Source: Zophobihabitans entericus (GTDB lineage: Bacteria; Pseudomonadota; Gammaproteobacteria; Enterobacterales; Orbaceae). From it: a DNA stretch of 64,000 nt. The notes beneath the pieces are model-generated. The model saw only the letters and a program-made list of their open reading frames with translations, was not told the DNA's origin and did not search any database. The stretch covers positions 2,269,418-2,333,417 of the forward strand of contig NZ_CP050253.1 in assembly GCF_011745665.1 (NCBI RefSeq). The letters run 5' to 3'. Of the stretch, positions 18,332 to 28,418 are shown one piece after another. Both the position numbers and the translations under genes were made by a program. Each line of letters begins with the position of its first letter. Position 1 is the stretch's first letter.

Positions 18332-19138
18332 ATGGATCTACAGCTTAAAAATAAAGTAGCCTTAGTGACCGGAGCAAGTACCGGGATTGGTTTTAGTATT
18401 TGTCAGGAACTGGCAGATAATGGTGTGCACCTAATCATGGTAGCCAGAACTAAAAAGACGCTGACTGATGCAGCCAATCAGCTATCTGAGCAATATGGTA
18501 TTAAAACATTAGCTATTGCAGGTGATGTGACTGATATCAATTTCCCGACACAGGTTGTCTCTCAGGCTAAACACGTTTTTGAGAGCATTGATTTATTGGT
18601 TAACAATGCTGGCAAAGCTCATGCCGGGAATTTATTTTCTGCTTCAGAAGAAGACTGGGAAAGTATGACCGCCACAAAACTGTCAGCTATGCGTCGCTTT
18701 TGCTGCGCGGTGATTCCTGAAATGCAAAAACAGGGCTGGGGGCGTATTGTGAATATCTCCTCTATTGGTGGGCTCTATCCTAATCCGCAGTTAACGGTCT
18801 CTCATGTCTTAAGTGCTGCTATTAATAATCTGACACGTAGTTTAGCGCTGGATATTGCACCGAGTGGGATTTTAGTCAACGCTATTGGTGTTGGCGCGGT
18901 CACAACAGAGAACTGGGCCAACAATATGCTGCCAAATGTCCGGGCCAGACGTCCGGAGATTGCAGGTAAGAGCGATGAAGAGATTATGGCAATCCTTGGA
19001 AAGGAAAAAACACCGGTTGGTCGATTTGGTAAACCGGAGGATATTGCAGCTATCGCAGCGTTTTTACTGTCTAATCGTAATCAATTTGTAACAGGCCAGA
19101 CGATTGAAGCATCGGGTGGGGCTGATCGATTCATGTAG
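18332..19138 (+). CDS. SDR-fold protein with a degenerate catalytic site
   Basis: A 268-residue protein with a clear NAD(P) Rossmann fold: TGASTGIG cofactor loop (residues ~14-21), NNAGKAHAG, VNISSIGG containing the catalytic-serine position, and a C-terminal PEDIAAIAAFLLS...VTGQTIEASGG. The expected YxxxK before the TRSLALDIAPSGI helix is missing: the segment reads LTVSHVLSAAINNLTRSLA, with Ser or His at the Tyr position and Ser or Ala at the Lys position. It may be non-catalytic, use other residues or be a diverged reductase. A CAGGAG ribosome site precedes ATG 18332. Confidence 0.85.
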   Translation: MDLQLKNKVALVTGASTGIGFSICQELADNGVHLIMVARTKKTLTDAANQLSEQYGIKTLAIAGDVTDINFPTQVVSQAKHVFESIDLLVNNAGKAHAGNLFSASEEDWESMTATKLSAMRRFCCAVIPEMQKQGWGRIVNISSIGGLYPNPQLTVSHVLSAAINNLTRSLALDIAPSGILVNAIGVGAVTTENWANNMLPNVRARRPEIAGKSDEEIMAILGKEKTPVGRFGKPEDIAAIAAFLLSNRNQFVTGQTIEASGGADRFM

Positions 19139-19169
19139 TTTTGTCTGGTGTTAGCTATAAGTAGGTGAG

Positions 19170-19418
19170 TAGCGGGGAGCACGCCCCGCTGGCGTGGTTT
19201 TTTTCGGGTATTGTATGATTGAGGACGAACTGCGTTGCCATGAGTAACCGCTTTTTTGTGTTTGTTATTAGCATGGGGTTTGGGGCGGACTGCACCGCCC
19301 GTGCGCAATGTTTTTGGTGATATTGCTTGTTCCGTGGGCTTGATGCCTGACCATACCATAGAGGCGCCCGCTCGGGGACTCGCTAAGACCTCTAAAGTAT
19401 GGTTTCCATCAATCAAGG
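19170..19418 (+). repeat. Composite palindromic repeat, copy 2 (forward, B-C-E)
   Basis: B at 19171-19190, a degenerate C-like stretch at ~19221-19250, C at 19281-19300 and E from TTGATG (19339) to CCATCAA (19414). D is missing. The E stem is a variant: CCATAC and AGAGG pair with GTATGG and CCTCT, whereas most copies have CATAGG with CCTATG. Confidence 0.88.
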
Positions 19419-19490
19419 CTCTGGTGATGTCTCAAAATAGTTTCTCAATATCAAGAAACCACTATCTAAAAGAATCTGAATAAAAAATTT

Positions 19491-19538
19491 CTTAAATTCT
19501 TAAATTCTTAAATTCTTAAATTCTTAAATTCTTAAAAG
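19491..19538 (+). repeat. Octamer tandem repeat, about six CTTAAATT units
   Basis: Five perfect CTTAAATT units followed by one diverged unit, between the two oppositely oriented composite repeats. Such simple repeats can change length by slippage. No gene reads through it. Confidence 0.95.
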
Positions 19539-19613
19539 TATTAGTTTTATCTGTCTTGAGTGTCAAGTGAATATAAGGTGTTATTTCTTTTTTAGCTACA
19601 TCTCAGATGCTGT

Positions 19614-19812
19614 GATTGATGGAGAGCGTACCTCATAGGTCTTAGCGAGTCCTCGAGCGGGTGCCTATGGGGTGCGGTAGGCCATCAAGTTCACGGAGCT
19701 GGCAACCACACCAAAAAAGATCACGCTAGCGGGGCGTGCTCCCCGCCGATCGCCATGTTAATACAAACACAGAACAAAAGATATTGCGCACGGGCGGCAT
19801 AGTCTGCCCCAT
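19614..19812 (-). repeat. Composite palindromic repeat, copy 3 (reverse, E-B-C)
   Basis: Reverse orientation: E at 19616-19689, B at 19728-19747 (AGCGGGGCGTGCTCCCCGCC) and C at 19783-19811 (ATTGCGCACGGGCGGC...TCTGCCCC). D is absent. It ends 8 bp from the phoU stop, so its hairpins will be in the 3' end of the pst-phoU mRNA. Confidence 0.88.
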
Positions 19813-19819
19813 AAAATTC

Positions 19820-20533
19820 TTACACCTTATTATCCGCAATCAACGCCTCAATCACATCATCCCCGACGTGTCTGAAATCCTGTCCCTTAATGAAATAGAA
19901 AATAAACTCACAAATATTTTGGCAACGTGAACTGATTCTTAAAATAGAACGAGTACAGTTCAACACGCTGATAATATTTGGAATAGAGCGCGGATTTTCC
20001 ATCATAAAGGTCATCAACTGGCGAATCATCGCCTCATAGTTTTGACCAATACGCTTATCTTCTTTATAAACGCGAATCGCTTCATTCAGATCCATTCTAG
20101 TGAAGGCATCAAGCACATCATGCAGCATCTGAACCACATGATTACCCATGGTATCCAGACCCGCTAAAATTGATTTATGTTCCTCTGGAAAGTTTTGGAG
20201 TGCTACCTGGCAAATATCTTTAGCTGAGTCACCAATTCTTTCCAGTTCAGCAATGGTCTTAATAATAACAATAATTAGACGCAAATCACTGGCCGTTGGC
20301 TGGCGCTTAGCAATAATTCTGACGCAGGCCTCATCAATCTTAACTTCCATTTGATTGACTTCCTGATCACTGGCCAGTACCTTATTGGCTAACTCCTGAT
20401 CATGGTTAGAAACCGTACTGATAGCATTTGCCAGCTGGCTCTCTACCAATCCGCCCATCACCATAACTTGTGTTCGAATATGTGCTAATTCTGCATCAAA
20501 TTGACCCGAAATATGTTTACCTAAATAGTTCAT
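19820..20533 (-). CDS. phoU: PhoU phosphate-signalling protein
   Basis: A 237-residue all-helical protein with two PhoU repeats. It starts [34 protein letters not shown], and the metal-binding-type segment [18 protein letters not shown] is followed by its repeat ([23 protein letters not shown]). PhoU links the Pst transporter to PhoR, keeping PhoB inactive when phosphate is plentiful. Last gene of pstSCAB-phoU. Confidence 0.96.
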   Translation of the reverse strand: MNYLGKHISGQFDAELAHIRTQVMVMGGLVESQLANAISTVSNHDQELANKVLASDQEVNQMEVKIDEACVRIIAKRQPTASDLRLIIVIIKTIAELERIGDSAKDICQVALQNFPEEHKSILAGLDTMGNHVVQMLHDVLDAFTRMDLNEAIRVYKEDKRIGQNYEAMIRQLMTFMMENPRSIPNIISVLNCTRSILRISSRCQNICEFIFYFIKGQDFRHVGDDVIEALIADNKV

Positions 20534-20587
20534 TTCATTCGCCTCAATAAAAAAATGTCATCAATACGTTCCAAACATATCCGAAAA

Positions 20588-21352
20588 TCAACCATAACGA
20601 CCGGTGATATAGTCTTCTGTCTGTTTCTTTTTAGGGGTGGTAAAGATAGAATCGGTATCACCAAATTCAATCAATTCACCTAAATACATAAACGCAGTGT
20701 AATCCGAACAACGCGCTGCCTGCTGCATGTTATGAGTTACTATCAGTACCGTATATTCAGATTTTAGTTCACTTATCAGTTCTTCAATACGACCTGTTGA
20801 GATAGGATCCAGTGCAGAGCAAGGCTCATCCAGCAGTAACACTTCAGGACGAATAGCAATACCACGAGCAATACACAGACGTTGCTGCTGACCCCCAGAT
20901 AAGCTATAGCCACTTTGATTAAGCTTATCTTTCACTTCATCCCACAGCGCAGCTTTCGTTAATGCCCATTCAACACGTTCGTCCATCTCTGCCCGTGACA
21001 GCTTTTCAAATAAGCGAATCCCAAAGGCAATATTCTCATAGATTGACATCGGGAAAGGAGTCGGTTTCTGGAATACCATACCTACTTGCGCACGCAGTAA
21101 TGACACATCCTGACTACTGGTTAAAATATCATTATCATTTAATAAAATCTCTCCGGTAGCATGCTGCTCAGGGTAAAGCTGATACATCTTATTAAAGGTG
21201 CGTAGTAGTGTCGATTTACCACAGCCGGAAGGGCCGATAAATGCCGTAACACTATTTTCTTTAATATCAATAGAGATATTTTTTAATGCATGAAACTTAT
21301 CATAATAAAAATTAAGATTATTGACTTTAATTTTTGTTTCATTTGACATCAT
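20588..21352 (-). CDS. pstB: PstB phosphate ABC transporter ATPase
   Basis: A 254-residue ABC ATPase with Walker [10 protein letters not shown], signature [14 protein letters not shown], Walker [14 protein letters not shown] and the switch His in TVLIVTHNM. The ending DYITGRYG is the standard PstB finish. It energises high-affinity phosphate import through PstC and PstA. Confidence 0.97.
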   Translation of the reverse strand: MMSNETKIKVNNLNFYYDKFHALKNISIDIKENSVTAFIGPSGCGKSTLLRTFNKMYQLYPEQHATGEILLNDNDILTSSQDVSLLRAQVGMVFQKPTPFPMSIYENIAFGIRLFEKLSRAEMDERVEWALTKAALWDEVKDKLNQSGYSLSGGQQQRLCIARGIAIRPEVLLLDEPCSALDPISTGRIEELISELKSEYTVLIVTHNMQQAARCSDYTAFMYLGELIEFGDTDSIFTTPKKKQTEDYITGRYG

Positions 21353-21379
21353 AATTGTCCTTAACGCTGCACGAATTCA

Positions 21380-22267
21380 TTATCGCTTTTTCTGACTGAA
21401 CAGAATACGAGCCATAATATTCAGGAATAATACAAACAAAGTAATCAGTAATACACCAGCCCACGCTAGTTGCTGCCATTCAATAAATGGACTCATCGCA
21501 AATTTAAAAATAGTCACTGGCAGGTTGGCAATTGGGTTATTCAGGTCCGTACTCCAGAACTGATTGGATAGGGCGGTAAAGAGTAACGGCGCTGTTTCAC
21601 CGGCAATACGTGCAATCGCCAGTAAGATCCCGGTGACGATCCCCGACACTGATGCTTTTAACGTAATCTTTAAAATCACTTTCCAGCGCGGAGCACCTAA
21701 AGCATACGCTGCTTCACGCAGTGTATTTGGCACCAGCAGTAACATATTCTCAGTGGTTCGAATAATAATAGGTAGCTGAATCAGCGTTAAGGCGATAATT
21801 CCGGCCCAGCCAGAGAAGTGCCCCATACGTGTTACAACTAACATATAAACGAATAAGCCAACAATAATAGACGGTGCTGAAAGTAAAATATCATTGATAA
21901 AACGAATACACTCGGCAAGTACTGATTTTTTACCATACTCAGCTAAATAGATACCCGCTAAAATTCCAAGCGGTGTCCCAAAAACAGTTGCCCAGATAAT
22001 GAGTAAGAAGCTACCGGCAATAGCATTCGCTAAACCACCGCCTTCAGTATTAGGCGGAGGCGTCATTTCTGTAAAAATTGACCATGACAGGCTATCAAAT
22101 CCTTTTGTGAAGGTTGAATATAAGATCCAGATTAGCCAGAACAGACCAAATGCCATAGTAAAAAGCGATAGAGAAATGGCTATTTTGTTTTTAATCTTTC
22201 GCCAAATCTGTAAGCGTCTGATTTGTGATGCTTTATCAGAAGATCGATGTTGTGATGTTAAGTTCAT
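21380..22267 (-). CDS. pstA: PstA phosphate ABC transporter permease
   Basis: A 295-residue inner-membrane permease with six hydrophobic helices, the [19 protein letters not shown] segment typical of PstA, and the EAA loop [15 protein letters not shown] that contacts PstB. Its start shares one base with the pstC stop, so translation is probably coupled. Confidence 0.96.
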   Translation of the reverse strand: MNLTSQHRSSDKASQIRRLQIWRKIKNKIAISLSLFTMAFGLFWLIWILYSTFTKGFDSLSWSIFTEMTPPPNTEGGGLANAIAGSFLLIIWATVFGTPLGILAGIYLAEYGKKSVLAECIRFINDILLSAPSIIVGLFVYMLVVTRMGHFSGWAGIIALTLIQLPIIIRTTENMLLLVPNTLREAAYALGAPRWKVILKITLKASVSGIVTGILLAIARIAGETAPLLFTALSNQFWSTDLNNPIANLPVTIFKFAMSPFIEWQQLAWAGVLLITLFVLFLNIMARILFSQKKR

Positions 22268-23226
22268 TATCGACCCTCCTTCTTATTTAGTCTTAAAATA
22301 AGCAGTTTAGATAGAGCCAGAACAATAAATGTGATAGCAAATAGAATGAGTCCCAGTTCCATTAGTGCCGCGGTATGTAGTCCAGGTTCAGCTTCTGCAA
22401 ATTCATTAGCAAGAGCGGAAGTAATACTGTTACCTGGCATAAAGAGTGACAAACTGTCTAACTGGTAAGTATTACCGATGATAAAGGTAACCGCCATCGT
22501 TTCACCCAAGGCGCGACCAAGACCAAGCATAATACCACCAATAACACCATTACGTGTGTAAGGTAGAACGACGTGACGAATACATTCCCATGTTGTACAA
22601 CCTACACCATAAGCTGCTTCTTTCATAAGCACTGGCGTTTGTTCAAACACGTCACGCATAACAGAGGCGATATAAGGAATAATCATAATTGCCAGAATAA
22701 TTCCGGCTGCAAGAATACCGATCCCAAAGGCTGGACCAGTAAAAAAGATATTTAAAATAGGGACACTGGCAAGGACCTCTGACACCGGCATTTGAAAGTA
22801 AACAGCAAACAGGGGCGCAAAGACAAACAGTCCCCACATCCCATAAACAATACTTGGAATAGCGGCTAAAAGCTCAATGGCAATACCAAGCGGACGTCGT
22901 AACCAGTTAGGGGATAGCTCAGTCAGGAACAGGGCGATCCCAAAGCTTACCGGGACAGCAATCACCAGAGCAATAATAGAGGTAACCAGTGTTCCATAGA
23001 TGGGAACTAAGGCCCCAAATTCTTGCGCAGGCACGTCCCATTCTTTATGCCAGATGAATGAGAAACCATATTCTCTGATACTTGGCCATGAAGAAATGAT
23101 AAGAGAGATAATAATCCCACTGAGTAGCAGGAGTACCAAAATCCCTGAGCATTTGACCAGAGTATCAAAAACAATATCTCCCCATTTACCCGGAGAGCGC
23201 TGTTTGTGTGACTTTATTTTTATCAT
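22267..23226 (-). CDS. pstC: PstC phosphate ABC transporter permease
   Basis: A 319-residue permease with six helices. Family marks are [43 protein letters not shown] and the EAA loop [15 protein letters not shown]. It forms the membrane channel with PstA. Confidence 0.96.
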   Translation of the reverse strand: MIKIKSHKQRSPGKWGDIVFDTLVKCSGILVLLLLSGIIISLIISSWPSIREYGFSFIWHKEWDVPAQEFGALVPIYGTLVTSIIALVIAVPVSFGIALFLTELSPNWLRRPLGIAIELLAAIPSIVYGMWGLFVFAPLFAVYFQMPVSEVLASVPILNIFFTGPAFGIGILAAGIILAIMIIPYIASVMRDVFEQTPVLMKEAAYGVGCTTWECIRHVVLPYTRNGVIGGIMLGLGRALGETMAVTFIIGNTYQLDSLSLFMPGNSITSALANEFAEAEPGLHTAALMELGLILFAITFIVLALSKLLILRLNKKEGR

Positions 23227-23256
23227 ATTAATATCGATATATTAAATGGTTAAAAG

Positions 23257-23280
23257 AACAGGTGGTGTGAGCCACCTGTT
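23257..23280 (-). terminator. Intercistronic hairpin between pstS and pstC
   Basis: A perfect 9-bp stem AACAGGTGG/CCACCTGTT with a 6-base loop, just after the pstS stop. No long T run follows. Such hairpins after the binding-protein gene stabilise its mRNA or cause partial termination, giving more PstS than permease. Confidence 0.7.
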
Positions 23281-23292
23281 AGTCATGTTTTT

Positions 23293-24345
23293 TTATTGAG
23301 ATAGTTTACTGTTATAAATTGTATTGCCATTACTATCTTTAATTTCGGTTGCCCATGCTGCTTTAATTTTACTTACTACAGCATCAGGCAGAGTTGCATA
23401 ATCCAGCTCTGTCGCTTGTTTTGCACCATTGGCATACGTCCAGTCAAAGAATTTTAACACTTCAGCGGCCTTAGCTGCATCTTTATGAGTTTTATGAACC
23501 AGAATAAAAGTTGCTGAAGTAATTGGCCATGCATTATCACCAGCCTGATTAGTTAAGTCCTGAGCAAATGATTCATCCCATTTTGCTTTATCAGCTGCTG
23601 CGCTAAAGTTATCTTCTGATGGCAGAATCGCTTTACCATCGGCAGTGTAGAGTTTGGTGTAAGCTAAGTTATTTTGTTTTGCATAAGCATATTCAACATA
23701 ACCAATTGAGCCCGGCAGACGCTGAATAAACGCCGCGACACCATCGTTACCTTTACCACCAATACCGGTTGGCCATTTAACGGTTGAGCCAGCGCCAACA
23801 CTGTCTTTCCATTGCTCATTTACTTTATTTAAGTAACTGGTAAATACAAAGCTGGTACCAGAACCATCAGCACGACGCACAACATTAATCGTTTGATTTG
23901 GTAACGTTAAATCAGGATTGAGTTTAGCAATCGCCGGATCATTCCATTTAGTAATTTTGCCTAAGTAGATGTCGCCCAGTGTTTTACCATCCAAAACCAT
24001 TTGCCCGGATTTTACATTAGGGATATTCACGGCAATTACGATACCACCGATAACGGTTGGGAATTGGAATAGATCGTCCTGAGCGAGTTGTGCATCAGAA
24101 AGTGGCGCATCGCTGGCACCAAAATCGACGGTATAAGCATTAATTTGTTTAACACCACCAGAAGAACCAATTGACTGGTAATTCACTTTATTACCGGTTT
24201 CTTTAAAGTAACTGTCTGCCCATTTTGCATAAACCGGAGCAGGGAAGGAAGCACCAGCACCAGTCAGGTTTACATTAGCTTGCGCTGATGCGCTAAAAAC
24301 AAGTGCCGCTGAGGTGAATGCAGATATTAGTAATTTACGTTTCAT
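23293..24345 (-). CDS. pstS: PstS periplasmic phosphate-binding protein
   Basis: A 350-residue precursor. The frame opens 18 codons earlier, but ATG 24345 has GGAG at the right distance and begins a proper signal peptide ([23 protein letters not shown]). Phosphate-binding segments are [25 protein letters not shown] and [13 protein letters not shown]. First gene of pstSCAB-phoU, directly behind a Pho box. Confidence 0.96.
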   Translation of the reverse strand: MKRKLLISAFTSAALVFSASAQANVNLTGAGASFPAPVYAKWADSYFKETGNKVNYQSIGSSGGVKQINAYTVDFGASDAPLSDAQLAQDDLFQFPTVIGGIVIAVNIPNVKSGQMVLDGKTLGDIYLGKITKWNDPAIAKLNPDLTLPNQTINVVRRADGSGTSFVFTSYLNKVNEQWKDSVGAGSTVKWPTGIGGKGNDGVAAFIQRLPGSIGYVEYAYAKQNNLAYTKLYTADGKAILPSEDNFSAAADKAKWDESFAQDLTNQAGDNAWPITSATFILVHKTHKDAAKAAEVLKFFDWTYANGAKQATELDYATLPDAVVSKIKAAWATEIKDSNGNTIYNSKLSQ

Positions 24346-24410
24346 ATAGACTCCAATAATGTTATGTCCAACATAATAACTACCCAACGTGCCCATCATA
24401 GTAAAAAGTT

Positions 24411-24428
24411 ATGACAGAAATATGACAG
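24411..24428 (-). promoter_or_regulatory. Pho box upstream of pstS
   Basis: On the minus strand CTGTCAT-ATTT-CTGTCAT, a perfect pair of PhoB half-sites with 11-bp spacing, 66 bp upstream of the pstS start. It lies between the phoR stop and pstS, giving the pst operon its own phosphate-controlled promoter. Confidence 0.93.
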
Positions 24429-24440
24429 TCATCCTAAAAT

Positions 24441-25736
24441 TTAATTAATGATGTAACGTGTCGGTAACGTAAAGGCAAAGCGGCTTCCTTTTCCCATTTC
24501 ACTGGTTATTTCTAATTTAGTATTTGAATGATTAATTAGTGCATGTTTGACAATCGCCAGACCCAAACCAGAACCGCCTGCTTTATTGGTTCTGGCAGCA
24601 TCAACCTGATAAAAACGCTCGGTCAAACGAGCCAGGTGGCGAGCCTCAATCCCGGGACCCGTATCTGTCACACTAAAATAAGCACCTGAAGTCGCGCGTT
24701 TCCAGTCAACGGTGATTTGTGTTCCTTCCGGATTATGTTTTACTGCGTTATAAATAAGATTACTGACGGCGCTATAAAGTTGTTCTTTATGTCCTTCAAT
24801 CAAGAGCTTTTCATCAATATTAAAAATAAAGTGATATGAGGTATTAATCTGGCAGATATCATTTTGAATTTGCAGTAAAATTTCTGGCATATTCACTTTT
24901 TGTAGTTGCTCTTTAATTGGTGCGCTCTCAATTTGACTCAGCATTAATATCTGGCTAATCAGTAGTTCCATACGGGAGACCTGTCCCTGCATAATATTGA
25001 GGACTTCATCCTGTTTCTCAGACTTCACCAGACCTTCACTAAACATATCAAGGTAACCTTTCAGCACTGTAATGGGTGTACGGAGTTCATGGCTGGCATT
25101 CGTGAAAAAGTCATGGCGCAGTTTTTCTGCCAGATAGAGCTGATCGACATCACGCACTACAATTACCCATTGACCCTGACTATAGGGCAGAATTCGAAAC
25201 TCAATATAACCACGCCCAAAGAGCAGGGTAAAAGGCTTAGAGAAATCTTTACTACGCATATAGTGAGCAAACTCAGGCTGACGAATCAGGTTGATAATAT
25301 TTTGTCCTTTATCATCAGGCCAGCGAATATTTAGTTGAAACTGAGCCAGCTGATTACACCAGTCAATACGCCCATCTGCAGCGGTGATAATAATACTATC
25401 AGGCAAAGATTCCACACCATACCGAAAACGTTTAATCACTTCAGCCAGTTCATTTTGTCTTTGGCGGTGACGTTTTTGTCTGCGATGTAAACCATAAAAA
25501 ATAATATCCCAGCTGCCATAACTACTGGGTGGATATAAACTATTTTGTCCCCAAAGCCAGCCAGAAAGTCTGATTTGGTTATAAAAATGCCAGCAAAGTA
25601 GCAGAAATAAAAAGATCAATAGAGTCGTAATTGGATAACCGATGATCAGTCCAAGAATCAGCGCTATTGTAATCACAATAGTGAGTTCGATTAAAATACG
25701 TTGCCAGCATAATTGTTTTAACAAAACAATCTCCAA
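24441..25736 (-). CDS. phoR: PhoR phosphate sensor histidine kinase
   Basis: A 431-residue kinase of the expected length. Two hydrophobic helices (residues ~15-50), a charged linker, a PAS domain (SLPDSIIITAADGRIDWCN), the dimerisation/phospho-acceptor motif FFTNASHELRTPITVLKGYL with His ~216, then N, G1 (VTDTGPGIEARHLARLTERFY) and G2 (GSGLGLAIVKHA) ATP-binding boxes. It phosphorylates PhoB under phosphate starvation. It starts directly after the phoB stop. Confidence 0.95.
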   Translation of the reverse strand: MEIVLLKQLCWQRILIELTIVITIALILGLIIGYPITTLLIFLFLLLCWHFYNQIRLSGWLWGQNSLYPPSSYGSWDIIFYGLHRRQKRHRQRQNELAEVIKRFRYGVESLPDSIIITAADGRIDWCNQLAQFQLNIRWPDDKGQNIINLIRQPEFAHYMRSKDFSKPFTLLFGRGYIEFRILPYSQGQWVIVVRDVDQLYLAEKLRHDFFTNASHELRTPITVLKGYLDMFSEGLVKSEKQDEVLNIMQGQVSRMELLISQILMLSQIESAPIKEQLQKVNMPEILLQIQNDICQINTSYHFIFNIDEKLLIEGHKEQLYSAVSNLIYNAVKHNPEGTQITVDWKRATSGAYFSVTDTGPGIEARHLARLTERFYQVDAARTNKAGGSGLGLAIVKHALINHSNTKLEITSEMGKGSRFAFTLPTRYIIN

Positions 25737-26441
25737 TTACTTATGAATAGAATGTTGATGAGCAGAAAAGCGGTAGCCCGCACCGCGCACTGTTTGTAAC
25801 ATTTTTTCATGCCCGCTGATTTCCAGTTGTTTACGTAATCGTCCAATATGCACATCAATAGTACGATCGTCGATATAAACATCTTGCCCCCAAATGTGAT
25901 CAATTAGTTGATCACGACTAAATACCCGCTCTGGTTTAGTCATAAAAAAGGTCAGTAATTTAAATTCTGTTGGTCCCAGTTTTAATTCAGTATCGCCAGA
26001 TGTTACACGATGAGAGTCCGGGTCAAGCACCAGACCATTAAGTTCGATAATATTAGACGAGTTTTCCGGATAGGTTCGACGAATCACAGCATGAATCCGC
26101 GCGATTAATTCTTTATTAGAAAAAGGCTTAGAGATGTAATCATCCGCGCCGACATTAAGGCCGGTAATACGATCATTTTCCATCTGTTTTGCGGTCAGCA
26201 TAATGATTGGAATACTGGCCAAATCGGTATGTTGCTTAATATATTTAATGATTTGAATACCTGAACCGCCGGGTAGCATCCAGTCCAGTAATACCAGATG
26301 ATAAGTCGCACTTTGCAGCTGGGTCAAAGCGCGCTTATAATCATCGGCTTCAATAACGGTAAAATCGTGTTGTTCCAGCAACAACTTCAACATCGACCTT
26401 ACCGCTATATCATCTTCTATAACTAAAATAGTCTTTGTCAT
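25737..26441 (-). CDS. phoB: PhoB phosphate response regulator
   Basis: A 234-residue OmpR-type regulator: receiver domain with acidic DD pair, phospho-acceptor Asp 53 (LVLLDWMLPG) and Lys in YISKPF, then a winged-helix domain ending TIDVHIGRLRKQLEISGHEKMLQTVRGAGYRFS. It activates genes with Pho boxes, here its own operon and pstS. Confidence 0.96.
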   Translation of the reverse strand: MTKTILVIEDDIAVRSMLKLLLEQHDFTVIEADDYKRALTQLQSATYHLVLLDWMLPGGSGIQIIKYIKQHTDLASIPIIMLTAKQMENDRITGLNVGADDYISKPFSNKELIARIHAVIRRTYPENSSNIIELNGLVLDPDSHRVTSGDTELKLGPTEFKLLTFFMTKPERVFSRDQLIDHIWGQDVYIDDRTIDVHIGRLRKQLEISGHEKMLQTVRGAGYRFSAHQHSIHK

Positions 26442-26492
26442 AACTTATCATCATGTATAAGAAAAACATTGCGACAATTATGCGATACTTTT

Positions 26493-26510
26493 ATGACAGT
26501 TTTATGAAAA
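26493..26510 (-). promoter_or_regulatory. Pho box upstream of phoB
   Basis: Minus strand TTTTCAT-AAAA-CTGTCAT: one perfect half-site and one with two changes, correctly spaced, 52 bp upstream of phoB. Implies autoregulation of phoBR. Confidence 0.82.
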
Positions 26511-26584
26511 TTGACAATAATCTTACAATTTCACTTAACTATTCATTTGTTCTCATAATTTAGATAGGTAAAACGCTTAATCTA

Positions 26585-26815
26585 TTAATCTGCAAGTGGT
26601 TCTATGCTGATAATTTCATCTTTATTGATACTATTTGGATGACCCGTTTCTAAAATCTCGAATTGATAGAATCCGGTATCTTCATCAAACTTAGGTGAAT
26701 CTGCGGTACGAATAACAGTACCATCTTTCATGGTAATTTGTGATGGGGTAGCACAGCCACCTAAAAGGGCAATACTTCCTGTAATAACTAAAGTGGCCAG
26801 TAATTTACTCTTCAT
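26585..26815 (-). CDS. YgdI/YgdR-type small lipoprotein (DUF903)
   Basis: A 76-residue lipoprotein precursor with a short signal peptide and lipobox LLGGC, giving a mature protein of ~56 residues. The SH3-like core (SQITMKDGTVIRTADSPKFDEDTGFYQFEI...INKDEIISIEPL) matches the YgdI/YgdR family. Anchored in a membrane facing the periplasm; function unknown. Single gene. Confidence 0.9.
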   Translation of the reverse strand: MKSKLLATLVITGSIALLGGCATPSQITMKDGTVIRTADSPKFDEDTGFYQFEILETGHPNSINKDEIISIEPLAD

Positions 26816-26952
26816 ATTATATCTCCTTTATAATATGTCGCTAATTTTTAAGTCATCAGCAACAGTAACTAAACTTATTACTATGTTATTCTTTAACTAC
26901 AGCACTTTCAGTGTAGATCTTCCAATTTACTTTGACAATCTTATTACGAGAA

Positions 26953-27417
26953 TTATTTAGCTTTGATCTTTTTTTGATAAAGAAGATGAATAATCGGGAA
27001 TGGCTGACCAGAGCTGTCCAGTTCTGAGCGTCCGATAAATTCAAATCCCTTCTTTAAATAGAAGAAATGAGCAGCCGGATTTTCTTCATTAACATCAACT
27101 AAAATAGAACCTTTAATCCGTCTTTTTGCCCAGGTAATGAGTGAACTGCCAATACGTTGCCCATGAAAATTCGGATCAACAAACAGCATTTCAATTTTGT
27201 GATTTGAATCTTCCTGAGAGAATCCGATAAAACCTTTAATAATTCCATTGTCTTCATAAACCCAGACATCAAGCTGAGGAAGATAAATATCTCTTACTTG
27301 ATCATAATAGAAATCGATATCTTGTTGAGTCAAAAAGAAATGAGTCGCTTTAACTGCTTCATACCAAATATTTACCAGTGTTGAAGCATCATCAGACCGA
27401 AAAGGGCGAACAGCCAT
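26953..27417 (-). CDS. GNAT N-acetyltransferase, YjaB-like
   Basis: A 154-residue acetyltransferase. The N-terminal MAVRPFRSDDASTLVNIWYEAVKATHFFL, the acetyl-CoA loop VDPNFHGQRIGSSLI and the end LDSSGQPFPIIHLLY follow E. coli YjaB closely. Substrate not established; YjaB has been reported to act on protein lysines. Single gene. Confidence 0.85.
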   Translation of the reverse strand: MAVRPFRSDDASTLVNIWYEAVKATHFFLTQQDIDFYYDQVRDIYLPQLDVWVYEDNGIIKGFIGFSQEDSNHKIEMLFVDPNFHGQRIGSSLITWAKRRIKGSILVDVNEENPAAHFFYLKKGFEFIGRSELDSSGQPFPIIHLLYQKKIKAK

Positions 27418-27578
27418 GTAAAATCTCTTTAAATGAAGTTTAATTAGAAGAATTATAACACTTCAAAAGAAAATAAGAAAAAACTAGACTGTTTATCTGA
27501 TGGAGACAATAATATCAATGTTACAACATTAACCATATAAAAATTGTGTCTTTAATATTATCCATATGAAGGAATGTT

Positions 27579-28340
27579 ATGAAAAAGTTAATTTGTTCTA
27601 TATTACTTATTTTACTGGCTCAAACTTCTCAGGCCAGAACGAATGATGAAATCATGAAATCGGGTATGCTTTTTATTGGTGTCCCGGGTGATTACGCACC
27701 ACTGGCTTTTTTTAATGAAAATGGCCGTTTAACAGGTTTTGATGTTGATATGGCTAAAAATTTAGCTAAAACAATGAAGCTAACGCCAGTATTTGTATTA
27801 AGCAGTTGGCCAACACTTTCAGCCGATTTAGCTGCAGATAATTTTGATATCGCGATGGGTGGCGTCACTTATACAAATGGCCGTGCACAGCAGTTTCTAC
27901 TGTCAGAGTCAGTGGTGCCTAATGGTAAAATTGCCTTAGCCAGCTGCCAGTCAGCACCAAAACTCACTGATATTGATGCTATTAATCAGGAAGATGTGCG
28001 TGTTGTGGTTAATCCGGGTGGTACTAATGAATCATTTGTAAATGGTAATATCCATACAGCACAAATTATTCGTGTAAAAGATAACTTTGATAATATTCAG
28101 GCTCTGCGTGACAAAACGGCTGATATGATGGTCACTGACCTGATTGAAGGCATGTACTACGAGCATAACGAACCGGGTGTATTATGTATGGCAACCACCA
28201 AGCCATTCGCCGGTACTGAAAGCTATAAAGTCTATATGCTAAAGAAAGAGAATCCTGAGTTATTACAAACGATTAATAACTGGTTGAATGAAGTGAATAA
28301 AGATGAGCTACTAGAGAAATGGGGCATCAAAGCTCATTAA
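27579..28340 (+). CDS. Periplasmic SBP-fold protein, PheC-like (cyclohexadienyl dehydratase type)
   Basis: A 253-residue precursor with a signal peptide (MKKLICSILLILLAQTSQA). The mature protein has the family 3 solute-binding fold, with strong resemblance to Pseudomonas PheC: VPGDYAPLAFF, GFDVDMAKNLA, SSWPTLSADLA, FDIAMGGVTYT, VVVNPGGTNESFVNGN and ADMMVTDLIEG. PheC makes phenylpyruvate or phenylalanine precursors from prephenate or arogenate in the periplasm. No ABC permease or ATPase gene is adjacent, which favours an enzyme over a transporter subunit. Whether it is active on prephenate is unproven. Terminated by the hairpin at 28394-28418. Confidence 0.78.
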   Translation: MKKLICSILLILLAQTSQARTNDEIMKSGMLFIGVPGDYAPLAFFNENGRLTGFDVDMAKNLAKTMKLTPVFVLSSWPTLSADLAADNFDIAMGGVTYTNGRAQQFLLSESVVPNGKIALASCQSAPKLTDIDAINQEDVRVVVNPGGTNESFVNGNIHTAQIIRVKDNFDNIQALRDKTADMMVTDLIEGMYYEHNEPGVLCMATTKPFAGTESYKVYMLKKENPELLQTINNWLNEVNKDELLEKWGIKAH

Positions 28341-28393
28341 TCTGTTAGTACTTTAAGTCTTTAGGTGCTTAAAAAAAGATATCCAAATATAAG

Positions 28394-28418
28394 AATCCCA
28401 TTTAATATGGGATTTTTT
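28394..28418 (+). terminator. Rho-independent terminator of the PheC-like gene
   Basis: AATCCCAT-TTAAT-ATGGGATT stem-loop followed by TTTTTT. Confidence 0.88.
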
